Positions 35,050 through 44,234 of a stretch of 64,000 nt of DNA are shown piece after piece. Both the position numbers and the translations under genes were made by a program. Every line of letters begins with the position of its first letter. Position 1 is the stretch's first letter. The notes under the pieces are model-generated. The model saw only the letters and a program-made list of their open reading frames with translations, was not told where the DNA came from and made no database searches. The stretch comes from an uncultured Bacteroidales bacterium (lineage in GTDB: Bacteria; Bacteroidota; Bacteroidia; Bacteroidales; Paludibacteraceae), in assembly GCA_902799875.1 (NCBI GenBank), contig CADCCH010000007.1, forward strand, positions 10,165-74,164, read 5' to 3'.

Positions 35050-36690
35050 ATGAACAAACCGATTATCTACCAACTCTTCCCCCGTTGGTTTGCTAACTAC
35101 AACGAGACACGCAAATACAACGGAACCAAGGAAGAGAACGGTTGTGGTCGATTCGTCGATATCAACGAGCGTGCACTCAAATCCATCTCGGACTTGGGTG
35201 TCACGCACGTTTGGTACACCGGCGTCATCCGACATGCAACCGCGCAATATAACAACCCTGCCATCACTAAAGGTCAAGCCGGCTCGCCTTATGCCATCAC
35301 CGACTATTATGACGTCGATCCGGATCTGGCAAAGAATGAGGCCAAGCGTATGCAGGAGTTCGAAGCGCTCGTTCAGCGTACCCATGAGGCCGGACTCGGA
35401 GTCATCATCGATTTCGTGCCCAACCATGTAGCGCGCGAATACAAGAGTCTCTGCAAACCGGCCGGTGTAGAAGATTTAGGTGAGACCGACAACCCCAACT
35501 GGGCTTTCTCGCCGCTCAATAACTTCTACTACATCCCCGGGCAGCGTTTCGCCTTAGACAAAGACCTCCAAGGATACGACGAGTTCCCCGCTAAGGTCAC
35601 CGGTAACGACTGCTTTACCGCCCATCCGGGACTCAACGATTGGTATGAGACCGTCAAACTCAATTACGGTGTCTTCTACCAAGGCGGGCGCGAGAAACAA
35701 TTCGATCCCATCCCCAACACCTGGATCAAGATGCGGGATATTCTCCTCTTCTGGGCATCCAAAGGCATCGATGGTGTACGTGTCGATATGGCCGAGATGG
35801 TACCCGTTGAGTTCTTCGCATGGGCTATCGCGGCCGTGCGTAAGAAACATAAGAAATTCCTCTTCATCGGCGAGTGCTATGATCCGAATCAATACAATGC
35901 CTACCTCTCCGCAGGCTTCGATTACCTCTACGACAAAGTCGGTATGTACGATTACCTGCGCGGAGTGACCAGCAAAGGATGGCCGGCGTACGGCATCACC
36001 AACCAGTGGATGCAACACGGCGATGAGCGACTCAAACACATGCTCTATTTCCTCGAGAACCACGACGAGCAGCGACTCGCCAGTGGTTTCTTCTGCGGAG
36101 ACGGGCGTTGTGCCGAACCCGCTATGATCGTGGCTGCCGCACTCAACCAATGTCCGGTTATGATATACTCCGGACAGGAACTGGGTGAACGCGGTATGGA
36201 CCTCGAAGGCTTCTCCGGCATCGACGGACGCACAACCATCTTCGATTATTGGGGTGTCAAGAGCATGCAGGCTTGGACCAACAAAGGTAAATTCGATGGA
36301 GCCAAACTGACAGAAGAACAACGGGAGTTACGGGCGTTCTACCAGCGTCTCTTGACCCTCGCACGCGATGACAAGGCCATCCAACGCGGTACGATGTATG
36401 ATATTACGTACGCCCAGGGCGAAGGGTTTAACAAGGACCAGCACTATGCTTTCCTGCGCCACGTCAAAACAGAAACCCTACTCGTGATCGTCAATTTCCA
36501 TGACCGCGAAGAGCGTATCAAAGTACGGATTCCGAACGATGCCTTTGTTTATCTGGGACTCGAAGAGAAACCCAACGCTACCGCTACCGATCTCTTACGC
36601 GACAGCAAGCGGCCGATCTCCTTCGTTCCGGACAGCGCCTTTGACATCGTCCTTCCTGCATGGAAAGGAGTAATCTTAAAGATTAAATAA
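35050..36690 (+). CDS. Alpha-amylase family protein, GH13
   Basis: This 546-aa protein has the four conserved GH13 regions: DFVPNH, GVRVDMAEM (nucleophile Asp), FIGECY (acid Glu) and FLENHDEQR (Asp). It starts MNKPIIYQLFPRW and has no signal peptide, so it probably acts in the cytoplasm on maltodextrin or glycogen. The start at 35050 follows ackA by 14 bases, so it seems part of the pta-ackA operon, linking starch breakdown with acetate formation. The exact activity cannot be told. Confidence 0.9.
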   Translation: MNKPIIYQLFPRWFANYNETRKYNGTKEENGCGRFVDINERALKSISDLGVTHVWYTGVIRHATAQYNNPAITKGQAGSPYAITDYYDVDPDLAKNEAKRMQEFEALVQRTHEAGLGVIIDFVPNHVAREYKSLCKPAGVEDLGETDNPNWAFSPLNNFYYIPGQRFALDKDLQGYDEFPAKVTGNDCFTAHPGLNDWYETVKLNYGVFYQGGREKQFDPIPNTWIKMRDILLFWASKGIDGVRVDMAEMVPVEFFAWAIAAVRKKHKKFLFIGECYDPNQYNAYLSAGFDYLYDKVGMYDYLRGVTSKGWPAYGITNQWMQHGDERLKHMLYFLENHDEQRLASGFFCGDGRCAEPAMIVAAALNQCPVMIYSGQELGERGMDLEGFSGIDGRTTIFDYWGVKSMQAWTNKGKFDGAKLTEEQRELRAFYQRLLTLARDDKAIQRGTMYDITYAQGEGFNKDQHYAFLRHVKTETLLVIVNFHDREERIKVRIPNDAFVYLGLEEKPNATATDLLRDSKRPISFVPDSAFDIVLPAWKGVILKIK

Positions 36691-36699
36691 GCAGAATAA

Positions 36700-37659
36700 A
36701 TGCTGGATACTTTCAAAGACATAATGCGTCTCGTGAGGTGGAGCAATCTGCTCTTCCTCGCGGCGCTGGTCTGGGTGATGGAGAAATGGGTAGCGGTTCC
36801 TATCCTGGACAAGGTCGCCTTCGGTGAACAACTGCCGGGATACATCCTGGCCCTCATCGCTCTGGCTACCGTTCTTATCGCCGCCGGCGGGTACGTCATC
36901 AATGACTATTTCGATGTCAAGATCGACCGTATCAACCGCCCCGATGAGGTCATCGTCACCCGCACGATCACCAAACCCGCAGCGATGCGTCTCAGCCTCT
37001 GGCTCAGCGGAGCAGGTATCGTCTGCGGACTCATTGCAGCGAGTCTCTTGCGTTCGTTCACCCTCGGTATCCTGTTCGTTGCCATCCCGGGACTGCTTTG
37101 GTTCTATTCGTCCAGCTACAAGCGGCTCTTTATGATCGGTAACCTCATCATCGCCTTGCTTGCAGGCTTGACACCGATGATCGTGGCTTTGGCTAATACC
37201 GCGCAACTCCAACTGCGTTTTGCGGCGATTCTACCCTACACCACCCTCGAACACGATCTATACGCCTGGCTCGGCGGATTCGCACTCTTCGCGTTCCTGC
37301 TCACCTGGATACGGGAAATCGTCAAAGACATGCAGGATCAGATGGGTGATCGAGAGTTAGAATGTCACTCGATGCCGATAGTTTGGGGAGAGATGTGGAC
37401 GAAGATTTTCGTCACCTTCCTGCTCGTCCTCACCCTCGCGATCATCGGACATCTGTGGTACCACATCCTGCCCTTCCCGCTCAGTTGGACCAGCCTCAGC
37501 ACAAGATACATCGTGCTCGGTATCGTCACACCGCTATTGGGAGTCCTTGGCTTGCTCTGGGCAGCCAAGATCCCCTCGGACTATAAGAATTGCCAGCAAC
37601 TGGTCAAATTCACCATGCTGCTCGGCATGCTTTACAGCATCTGCTTAAGAACTTTGTAA
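36700..37659 (+). CDS. UbiA-family prenyltransferase
   Basis: This 319-aa membrane protein has about eight hydrophobic helices and both Asp-rich motifs: NDYFDVKIDRINRPD and REIVKDMQDQMGDRE. The Bacteroidetes relatives are often called geranylgeranylglycerol-phosphate geranylgeranyltransferases, but the substrate is uncertain; quinone synthesis is another possibility. It lies 9 bases after the GH13 gene. Its last 28 bases overlap the convergent maf gene. Confidence 0.88.
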   Translation: MLDTFKDIMRLVRWSNLLFLAALVWVMEKWVAVPILDKVAFGEQLPGYILALIALATVLIAAGGYVINDYFDVKIDRINRPDEVIVTRTITKPAAMRLSLWLSGAGIVCGLIAASLLRSFTLGILFVAIPGLLWFYSSSYKRLFMIGNLIIALLAGLTPMIVALANTAQLQLRFAAILPYTTLEHDLYAWLGGFALFAFLLTWIREIVKDMQDQMGDRELECHSMPIVWGEMWTKIFVTFLLVLTLAIIGHLWYHILPFPLSWTSLSTRYIVLGIVTPLLGVLGLLWAAKIPSDYKNCQQLVKFTMLLGMLYSICLRTL

Positions 37660-38219
37660 ACTTGGTGAACGGGGAAACCCATCACATTGAAGTACGAACC
37701 CTTCATCTCCGTGCAGGCTATGTATCCGATCCATTCCTGCACCCCATACGCACCGGCTTTGTCGAAAGGCCGGTATTTTTGTACGTAGTAATTAATCTCT
37801 TCGTCTGTCAGATCCTTGAAGGTAACGTCGGTTCGATCGACAATTGTCGTGATCTCGAGATCCCGTGGTCCCGTGGTCCCGATCTTCGCAAAACTCACTC
37901 CCGTAAACACCTGATGGGTTTTGCCGCTAAGGCGACGAAGCATGTCGATTGCGTCGGCTTCATCATGAGGCTTACCTAACATCTTTCCGTCCAGCCACAC
38001 AATCGTGTCTGCGGTAATGAGTAACTGGTCCTCCTTGAGTTGACTCACGTACGCACGCGCCTTCGCACGCGAGATATAATAAGGTATATCCCCGCCCTTC
38101 AATTCCGCCGGATAATGTTCATCCGCATCAATGCTTATAGCCGTAAACGGCAGGTCTAAACCTGCCATTAACTCTCTCCTTCGCGGACTCTGTGAACCTA
38201 AAATAATTTCCACAATCAA
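37632..38219 (-). CDS. maf: Maf-like nucleotide pyrophosphatase
   Basis: This 195-aa protein has the Maf signature ILGSQSPRRRELM and TADTIVWLDGKMLGKPHDEADAIDMLRRLSGKTHQVFTGV in outline. Maf enzymes hydrolyse modified nucleoside triphosphates such as dTTP or UTP types. A tandem DNA repeat at 37851-37886 encodes the loop GTTGPRDLEI. The 3' end overlaps the ubiA-type gene by 28 bases. The stop of parC lies... upstream on the same strand with an 11-base gap, so maf may be the last gene of the operon. Confidence 0.93.
   Translation of the reverse strand: MIVEIILGSQSPRRRELMAGLDLPFTAISIDADEHYPAELKGGDIPYYISRAKARAYVSQLKEDQLLITADTIVWLDGKMLGKPHDEADAIDMLRRLSGKTHQVFTGVSFAKIGTTGPRDLEITTIVDRTDVTFKDLTDEEINYYVQKYRPFDKAGAYGVQEWIGYIACTEMKGSYFNVMGFPVHQVYKVLKQML
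37851..37886. repeat. Tandem GTCCCGTG units within maf
   Basis: GATCCCGTGGTCCCGTGGTC followed by CCGAT forms about three 8-base units next to the palindrome GATCTCGAGATC. It is read in frame in maf. Confidence 0.8.
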
Positions 38220-38230
38220 AAATCTAAAAT

Positions 38231-40815
38231 CTAAAATAGATCAAGCTGCGTATCTACCGGTTTCTCAAACGTCATCGTCACGCCTTCTACTTCGATTGCT
38301 TCCGGCTCTACCGACTCTTCCATGCCCTCTTCCTCTAGGGTTTCTCCCGTTTCATCGGGAGACACCTCAGGCTCCGGCGTAATATCTTCGATACGTGCCA
38401 CCTCCAGCGTCGTCACACGTTTACCCTTCGCCTTCGCGGACTTCTCGTCGATAAACTCAGCCATCCGGATCTCCAATGCCGGCTTGCTTTCGTCGGCAAA
38501 AATAACCTTAAACGTAGCCTCTTCCCGATCGGACAATACCACCATCCGTGACTCAGCATCTTCACCTAACATCGACTGCACTTTCGCACTCGCATCGTCC
38601 AACTTGAACCGCTTACCGTAGTAGTATTTCAACTCGCCGTTCCATTGAATCAAGCTCCACACTTTCTCCGGATCCCACTTCTCGATACGCAGGATATTGT
38701 CCTCAAAATGCGCAGTCAGATCGAAGTTCGTCGTGTAATATGTACCATCGGTCGTCAGTACCAAGATCCGATCCTCATCGTAGAACTCGCCCAGGTACAT
38801 GCCGTGTTCGTCATAGTTAACGCGCAGCACGTCTGCATCGTACCATACCTTACGTCCGCCGAGTGTCGAGTGACCCTTCTGTTTGAGGGTAATGGACTTA
38901 ACCTCAAACTTCGTCAGCACGTTACCTCTTGCGGTACGGGATTTGACAGCCAATTCGCTTAGGTCCTTGCAGACTTCCAGTTTCTTCAGATGCAACTGCG
39001 GTTTCAGGTTCACACGGATCACCTCTGCCTCACCATTCGGGTTAGCGGTGAAATACACCACTTTCGAGCCCGGCTTACCTTGCGTCAGATCGTATTCCTT
39101 ATCCTTCGCCACGCCCGTCACATTGAAGCGCTTCATGAAGTACGTTCCCTTCTTACCGTCGCGGTAAACCACGTTGTACACCGTCCGTTCATCGCCACGT
39201 TGGAAGATCGCGATATGCAGAATATCCGTTCCCACGAACAGCTTCTCCGCTACCTTCATCACTTTGTACTTACCATCTTTATGGAAAACGATGATATCGT
39301 CGATATCCGAGCAGTCGAACAGGTACTCGTCTTTCTTCAGACCCGTACCCACGAAACCCTCTTCGCGGTTGATGTACAACTTCTCGTTGTTCTCCACGAC
39401 AGCCTTGACGTTGATCGCACCGAAGTTACGCACCTCCGTCCTTCTCGGATACGCCTCGCCGTATTTGTTCTTCAGCATCTCGAACCACGCGATCGTGTAG
39501 TCCGTCAGGTGATTCAAGTTTTTGATGCAAGCCTTGATCTTCTTCTCCAGATCTTTCATCAACTCATCCGCTTTCTTGGAGTCGAACTTCGTGATACGCA
39601 GCATCTTGATCTCAAACAAACGCTCGATATCCTCCGTCCGCACATCACGGATCAGTTGGGCCTTAAACGGCGTCAGGGCATTATCGACGAACTCGATCAG
39701 TTTCTCCTTGTTCGGCGCGTCCTCGTAGCCCTTCTCTTTATAGATACGGTTCTCAATGAAAATCTTCTCTAAGGAAGTATAGAAATATTTCTCCTCCAGC
39801 TCTCCCTTCTCGATCTCCAGCTCCCATTTGAGCAAAGCCTTTGTGTTGTCGCAACTCAACTTCAACAGGTTGCTCACCGTCGTGAAGATCGGTTTCTTAT
39901 TCTCTACCACGCAGCAGTTGGGACTTATATTCACCTCGCAATCGGTGAAAGCATACAGTGCGTCGATTGCCTTGTCCGAGGAGGAACCCGGTGCCAGTTG
40001 CACCACAATCCGTGCCTGATCGGCCGTGAAGTCATCGATCTTCTTAATCTTGATCTTTCCCTTTTGGTTCGCTTTCAGAATCGTCTCGATGATCTTACTG
40101 GTCGTCGTACCATACGGGATCTCCGTGATAACGAGCGTCTTGTTATCGTCCGCCTTCGTGATACGCGCACGGATCTTCACGGACCCGCCTCGCTCGCCGT
40201 CGTTGTATTTCGTTACATCCAGCACACCTCCCGTCGGGAAGTCCGGATACAACGCAAAATCCTCACCACGCAAATAAGCCAACGACGCATCACAGAGTTC
40301 ATTGAAGTTATGCGGCAAGATCTTGGAGTTCAAACCGACCGCAATACCTTCCACGCCTTGTGCCAACAGTAACGGAAACTTAACCGGCAGATGGATCGGC
40401 TCGTTCTTACGGCCGTCGTAACTCTTCATCCACTCCGTCGTCTTGGCGTTAAACACCGTCTCCAAGGCAAACTTACTCAACCTTGCCTCGATATAACGCG
40501 GAGCGGCAGCACCGTCACCGGTCAGGATGTTTCCCCAGTTTCCCTGGCAGTCAATGAGCAGATCTTTCTGGCCCAACTGCACGAGTGCGTCTCCAATCGA
40601 CGCATCGCCGTGCGGGTGGTACTGCATCGTCTGACCGACAATGTTCGCCACCTTGTTGTACTTGCCGTCATCTACCGTCTTCACTTGAGTCCATCCTCTA
40701 TCGCCGGTACAGCACGTTCCAATATCACATACGAAGCATAGTCCAGGAACCAATCCTGGTACATGCCGGTAAGATGATACTTCACAGCATCATTGAAACC
40801 TCCCTGGGAAGCCAT
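38231..40815 (-). pseudogene. parC: Topoisomerase IV subunit A, frame broken near the N-terminus
   Basis: The protein of about 860 aa is a Bacteroidetes ParC/GyrA-like subunit. From the ATG at 40815 the frame encodes MASQGGFNDAV and TGMYQDWFLDYASYVILERA, then EDGLK and a TGA at 40681-40683. The rest is intact in another frame from K-T-V-D-D-G-K onward, including GDGAAAPRYIEARL with the active-site tyrosine. Family comparison implies that 28 bases, encoding roughly PVQRRILHA plus one base, are missing. The gene is normally essential, so this is either a very recent mutation or a sequence error. The second part keeps about 2.4 kb without stops. Confidence 0.85.
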
Positions 40816-40818
40816 CCG

Positions 40819-40983
40819 TTAGCCTTTCCTGTTGATACAAATATATACGATAATACCCGCTAACTCCAGCAGCATTGCTACGATCAACAATGCGTTATCT
40901 GCAATTGCCCACTTGTAAAGAGTCAGGCAGATGAAACCCAACAGAAGGAGGATCACTCCAAAATACTTCCTTACTTCACTCAT
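40819..40983 (-). CDS. Small two-helix membrane protein
   Basis: This 54-aa protein consists mainly of two hydrophobic helices (YFGVILLLLGFICLTLY and ALLIVAMLLELAGIIVYI) with a short hairpin between them. The ATG at 40983 is just after the promoter. It lies 3 bases before the parC start and is cotranscribed with it. I do not recognise a named family; similar small membrane proteins are common in Bacteroidales. Confidence 0.7.
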   Translation of the reverse strand: MSEVRKYFGVILLLLGFICLTLYKWAIADNALLIVAMLLELAGIIVYICINRKG

Positions 40984-41010
40984 TTTATTGTCCTTATTTA
41001 ATTTGCGCTG

Positions 41011-41043
41011 CAAATTTACTATTTTTTTTTGATATATGCAAAT
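41011..41043 (-). promoter_or_regulatory. Promoter of the small membrane protein and parC
   Basis: On the minus strand TAAATTTG (plus 41011-41018) is the -7 box and ATTTGCATATATCAAA the -33 box. Confidence 0.75.
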
Positions 41044-41055
41044 TTTTCTTCTTTT

Positions 41056-41958
41056 TTATCGTACAAACCGATAAATTCCGCCCGGAAGGGATCGTACCAA
41101 CCCCTCTAACTCCAACATCGTCAACTCCGACGACACTTCCCCGTACTCCTTGCCCATCTCCTGAACCAGCAGATTAATATGCAGTCCTTCTTCCGCAGCT
41201 TCCAGTTTGGTTAAGATCGCTTGCTGCAGTTCGCTCAGATCATCTCGTAGTCCGATCAGACTCGTTTGGATCGCTTCTGCGGCACTGTCTTTGGTCTTCC
41301 AACCCATCGCGGCAATCAAATCGTCAGCGCTGTCGATCAGTTGCGCCTTGCCGCTCCGGATGAGATTATTGCAACCGCGCGAACTCACATCATTCGGTCG
41401 TCCCGGAAAAGCAAACAACCCCCGGTCATAGGCCTTCGCCTTCAAGGCAGTAGCCAGACTTCCACCTTTCTCCCGACTCTCTACCACCACTACCGCATCC
41501 GCCAGCCCGGCAATGATCCGGTTCCGCTGGATGAAATACGGACCATAGGGCTCCACGCCCAATTCATATTCGGACACCACCCCACCGTTCTCCATCGCTT
41601 GCTCCGCTTCCGGTCGGTGTTGCGAGGGATAGATCCGGTCCAAACCGTGCGCCAGCACCATGATCGTCGGAACGCCGTATTTTATGGCTGCACGGTGTGC
41701 CGCGATATCGATGCCGTACGCACCACCGGAGACGATTATAAGGTCACCGAGACGCTCGTGCAACTCGCGCACAAGTGTCTCGGTGATTTCTTTCCCCCGC
41801 TCGGTCGGTCGCCGCGTACCCACGATAGCCACCACATGTCCGCTCATCGGCGGCATATTGCCTCGCACATACAGCGGATTCGGCTTATCGGCACACGACT
41901 GCAAGCGATACGGATAGTCCGCATCCTCGGGCGTCCAAACGCGGAGGGGATGACTCAT
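41056..41958 (-). CDS. dprA: DNA-processing protein DprA
   Basis: This 300-aa protein has the Rossmann-type DprA core: VAIVGTRRPTERGKE, VSGGAYGIDIAAHRAA, VMVLAHGLDRIYPSQH-like, QRNRIIAGLADAVVVVES and GGSLATALKAKAYDRGLFAFPGRPND in outline. A winged-helix C-terminal domain follows. DprA loads RecA on incoming single strands in transformation. It is about 70 aa shorter at the N-terminus than many relatives, lacking the helical SAM-like domain. It is last in an operon with upp and the coiled-coil gene. Confidence 0.92.
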   Translation of the reverse strand: MSHPLRVWTPEDADYPYRLQSCADKPNPLYVRGNMPPMSGHVVAIVGTRRPTERGKEITETLVRELHERLGDLIIVSGGAYGIDIAAHRAAIKYGVPTIMVLAHGLDRIYPSQHRPEAEQAMENGGVVSEYELGVEPYGPYFIQRNRIIAGLADAVVVVESREKGGSLATALKAKAYDRGLFAFPGRPNDVSSRGCNNLIRSGKAQLIDSADDLIAAMGWKTKDSAAEAIQTSLIGLRDDLSELQQAILTKLEAAEEGLHINLLVQEMGKEYGEVSSELTMLELEGLVRSLPGGIYRFVR

Positions 41959-41961
41959 AAC

Positions 41962-42636
41962 TTACTTACGGTCAGACAGGTGAATTTTGACTCCGTAACA
42001 CAGATCGCCCGCATCGCCCAGACCCGGAACGATATATTTTTTCTCGTTCAGAATCGGATCCACAGCGGCGCACCAGAGGGTCACATCCTCACTGTCGTGC
42101 AGTGCCTCGCGTACACTCTCAATCGCCTTCGGTGTCGCAATCACGCTGCAAAGATGCGCATGCGCCGGTTTGCCGTGACGCAGCAGCGCCTGGTAACCGA
42201 CCTCCATCGACATACCCGTAGCTAACATCGGATCGACCACGATCAGTGTCTTTTCCTTTACCGAAGGAGCCGCCATATACTCGGCTACGATCTCCAGTTC
42301 ACCTTTGTCATTCACACGGCGATAGGCACTGAGGAACGCATTCTCCGCGCGATCGAAGATATTCAAAAAACCCTGATGCAACGGCAGACCGGCACGCAGG
42401 ATCGTTGCCAGTACCAGCTGCTCGCTGATCGTGTTCACCGGTGCAATACCCAGCGGCGTCTGCACCTTCGTCTCTTCGTACTGCAAGGCTTTACTGACTT
42501 CGATCGCCATCACTTCACCGATACGCTCGATGTTCCGGCGAAAACGCAGCGGGTCCTTCTGTATCTCTACGTCGCGGATCTCCCGCAGGTAATTATTGAG
42601 CACACTGTTATGCTCGGATAAATTGATGACTTTCAT
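41962..42636 (-). CDS. upp: Uracil phosphoribosyltransferase
   Basis: This 224-aa enzyme makes UMP from uracil and PRPP. It has ILRAGLPLHQGFLNIFDRA and the PRPP-binding motif VVDPMLATGMSM, and ends in a GDAGDLCYGV segment as usual. Its start codon overlaps the stop of the preceding coiled-coil gene by one base (TAATG), so translation is probably coupled. The length fits the Bacteroidetes form. Confidence 0.93.
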   Translation of the reverse strand: MKVINLSEHNSVLNNYLREIRDVEIQKDPLRFRRNIERIGEVMAIEVSKALQYEETKVQTPLGIAPVNTISEQLVLATILRAGLPLHQGFLNIFDRAENAFLSAYRRVNDKGELEIVAEYMAAPSVKEKTLIVVDPMLATGMSMEVGYQALLRHGKPAHAHLCSVIATPKAIESVREALHDSEDVTLWCAAVDPILNEKKYIVPGLGDAGDLCYGVKIHLSDRK

Positions 42637-43277
42637 TATTGCATCGATTTAGCAGCTTTCTGCTCGGATTTAACACTGTTCTGGCGCTCTTTGAGCTGGC
42701 CCTCCAGCATCGTGATCTCAGCCTCTTTCTGCGTTACCTGCTGGTCGAAAGCCTGCATCTCCGATTGACGGTTGTTGATCTGGGTCTCCAACTCCGAGAT
42801 GGCACGAGCACGCTCAGCTACCTCACGCAGGGCATAACCTAACTCTTTCTGCTGTTTGTCCAGGAAGGCGGTATAAGCCTCGCGGGTGTCTTGCGTCAAC
42901 TCCTGCTGTTTGTTCAGCGTCCGTTGTTGCTTCTCCACCACTTTCTGCATGTCTTTCAACTCTTGCTCCTCTTTGGCATACAGTTTCTTGAGAGAAGCTG
43001 CCATACTGCTGGCTTCCTTCATGCCGTTCGTCATCTCTTTGGCATGTTGTTGCTCCACTTTCAGCACTGCCTTGGCTGCCTTGATCTCCTCGGCATTCTT
43101 AGCCAGCGCCTTGGATACATTGTCCAGCGCCGCACGATACATGATCGGCTCCGCCATGTACAACGCACGCAGCGAATCAACTTTGAATTCAGCTAACGTA
43201 ATAGAAACGGGAGTAACACTCTGCGCCATAGCGCTCATACTCAAGGCCGCAAAGGCCATCAAAAAGAACTTTTTCAT
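42636..43277 (-). CDS. Exported coiled-coil protein
   Basis: This 213-aa protein has a signal peptide (MKKFFLMAFAALSMSAMAQ) followed by almost continuous coiled coil rich in Lys, Glu and Gln (about residues 50-210, e.g. LKKLYAKEEQELKDMQKVVEKQ). It should be periplasmic or associated with the outer membrane. No domain is recognised. It is first in the operon with upp and dprA, an unexpected partnership. Confidence 0.75.
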   Translation of the reverse strand: MKKFFLMAFAALSMSAMAQSVTPVSITLAEFKVDSLRALYMAEPIMYRAALDNVSKALAKNAEEIKAAKAVLKVEQQHAKEMTNGMKEASSMAASLKKLYAKEEQELKDMQKVVEKQQRTLNKQQELTQDTREAYTAFLDKQQKELGYALREVAERARAISELETQINNRQSEMQAFDQQVTQKEAEITMLEGQLKERQNSVKSEQKAAKSMQ

Positions 43278-43320
43278 ATCTTTCGTGTTTTAATTATTGG
43301 TATATTTTCAAATTTGGCTG

Positions 43321-43368
43321 CAAAGATACAAAAATATTTGCACATATGCAAAAAATTTAGTACTTTTG
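43321..43368. promoter_or_regulatory. Divergent promoters sharing one -33 element
   Basis: Minus -7: TATCTTTG (plus 43321-43328). Plus -7: TACTTTTG (43361-43368). Between them TTTGCACATATGCAAA (43337-43352) serves as -33 box in both directions, since it reads TTTGCATATGTGCAAA on the other strand. The two promoters must compete for one site. Confidence 0.7.
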
Positions 43369-43396
43369 CACGATTTTTTTTGAACCCGTATCGTAC

Positions 43397-44194
43397 ATGA
43401 GGTACCAGATTCATCATCTTAGTAAGGATTTATTGCAGTGGATGCCCGTTCAGGCTTTTGAGGGCGAAGTGATTGTGGTGGACAAGCCGGAGCAAGTGGC
43501 GCCGGCGGTGGAGTACCTCCGTACCCAAAAGACCGTAGGCGTCGATACCGAGTCCCGTCCCAGTTTTCAGCGGGGCACGCATTACCCTACCGCCCTGGTC
43601 CAGATTGCTTCGCACGAACGCTGTTTCCTCTTCCGTCTGACGCACGTCGGCATGCCGCAGGAGCTTGCGGACTTCTTTGCGGACGAACGGGTTTGTAAGG
43701 TAGGCCTCGCTTTCAAAGACGATATCAATGGTCTGCGTCGCAGACGCAATTTCACGCCTGCCAACTGCATTGACATCCAGAAACTGGTGCCCCAATACGG
43801 CATTCTCGATCTCGGACTCCAGAAACTCTTCGCCATCTGTTTTGGTCGTAAGATCTCCAAATCGCAGCAACTCACCAACTGGGAGAACACCCACCTCACG
43901 CCCGAGCAGGCGCGTTACGCCTCCACGGACGCATGGGCAACCCTTCTTATTTACGAAGACCTGCTGACCCACGAGCCGCTCGCTCCCGAAGAGGTGGCGG
44001 CGCTACAGCGCGAAGAGAAAGAGCGGATGATCGAGCATCAGCAGGAGATCCAGGACCAGCGGCTGCGCGAACAAGGCATCGAGCCGCCGCCTCATCTCAC
44101 GCCCGAGGAACGCGAGGCTCATCAGCGCGCCAAACGCCGCGAAGCCCGCAAAAGAAAACGCAATAACAAAAAATTTAAAAAACAGTCGTCATAA
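43397..44194 (+). CDS. 3'-5' exonuclease domain protein, RNase D-like
   Basis: This 265-aa protein has the DEDD exonuclease fold: VGVDTESRPSF (motif I), GLAFKDDINGL (motif II) and a motif III region QARYASTDAWATLLIYEDL with Tyr and Asp. Similar Bacteroidetes proteins are annotated as 3'-5' exonucleases. The last 60 residues are strongly charged, ending in a basic stretch KRREARKRKRNNKKFKKQSS, probably for nucleic acid binding. The first ATG after the promoter is used. Confidence 0.88.
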   Translation: MRYQIHHLSKDLLQWMPVQAFEGEVIVVDKPEQVAPAVEYLRTQKTVGVDTESRPSFQRGTHYPTALVQIASHERCFLFRLTHVGMPQELADFFADERVCKVGLAFKDDINGLRRRRNFTPANCIDIQKLVPQYGILDLGLQKLFAICFGRKISKSQQLTNWENTHLTPEQARYASTDAWATLLIYEDLLTHEPLAPEEVAALQREEKERMIEHQQEIQDQRLREQGIEPPPHLTPEEREAHQRAKRREARKRKRNNKKFKKQSS

Positions 44195-44232
44195 CGACAT
44201 CTCGTCATGACGTAATCACGTAATCTCGATTT
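44190..44232. repeat. CGTCA/ATCACGTAATCTCG repeat before the phosphatase gene
   Basis: The spacer is built from CGTCATAACGACATCTCGTC and ATGACGTAATCACGTAATCT. A similar sequence is inside the next gene at 44841-44869. Confidence 0.7.
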
Positions 44233-44234
44233 TT

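Noticed and set aside
40681..40753. Programmed frameshift in parC
   Set aside because: No slippery heptamer is seen and about 28 conserved bases are missing, which a one-base shift would not repair.
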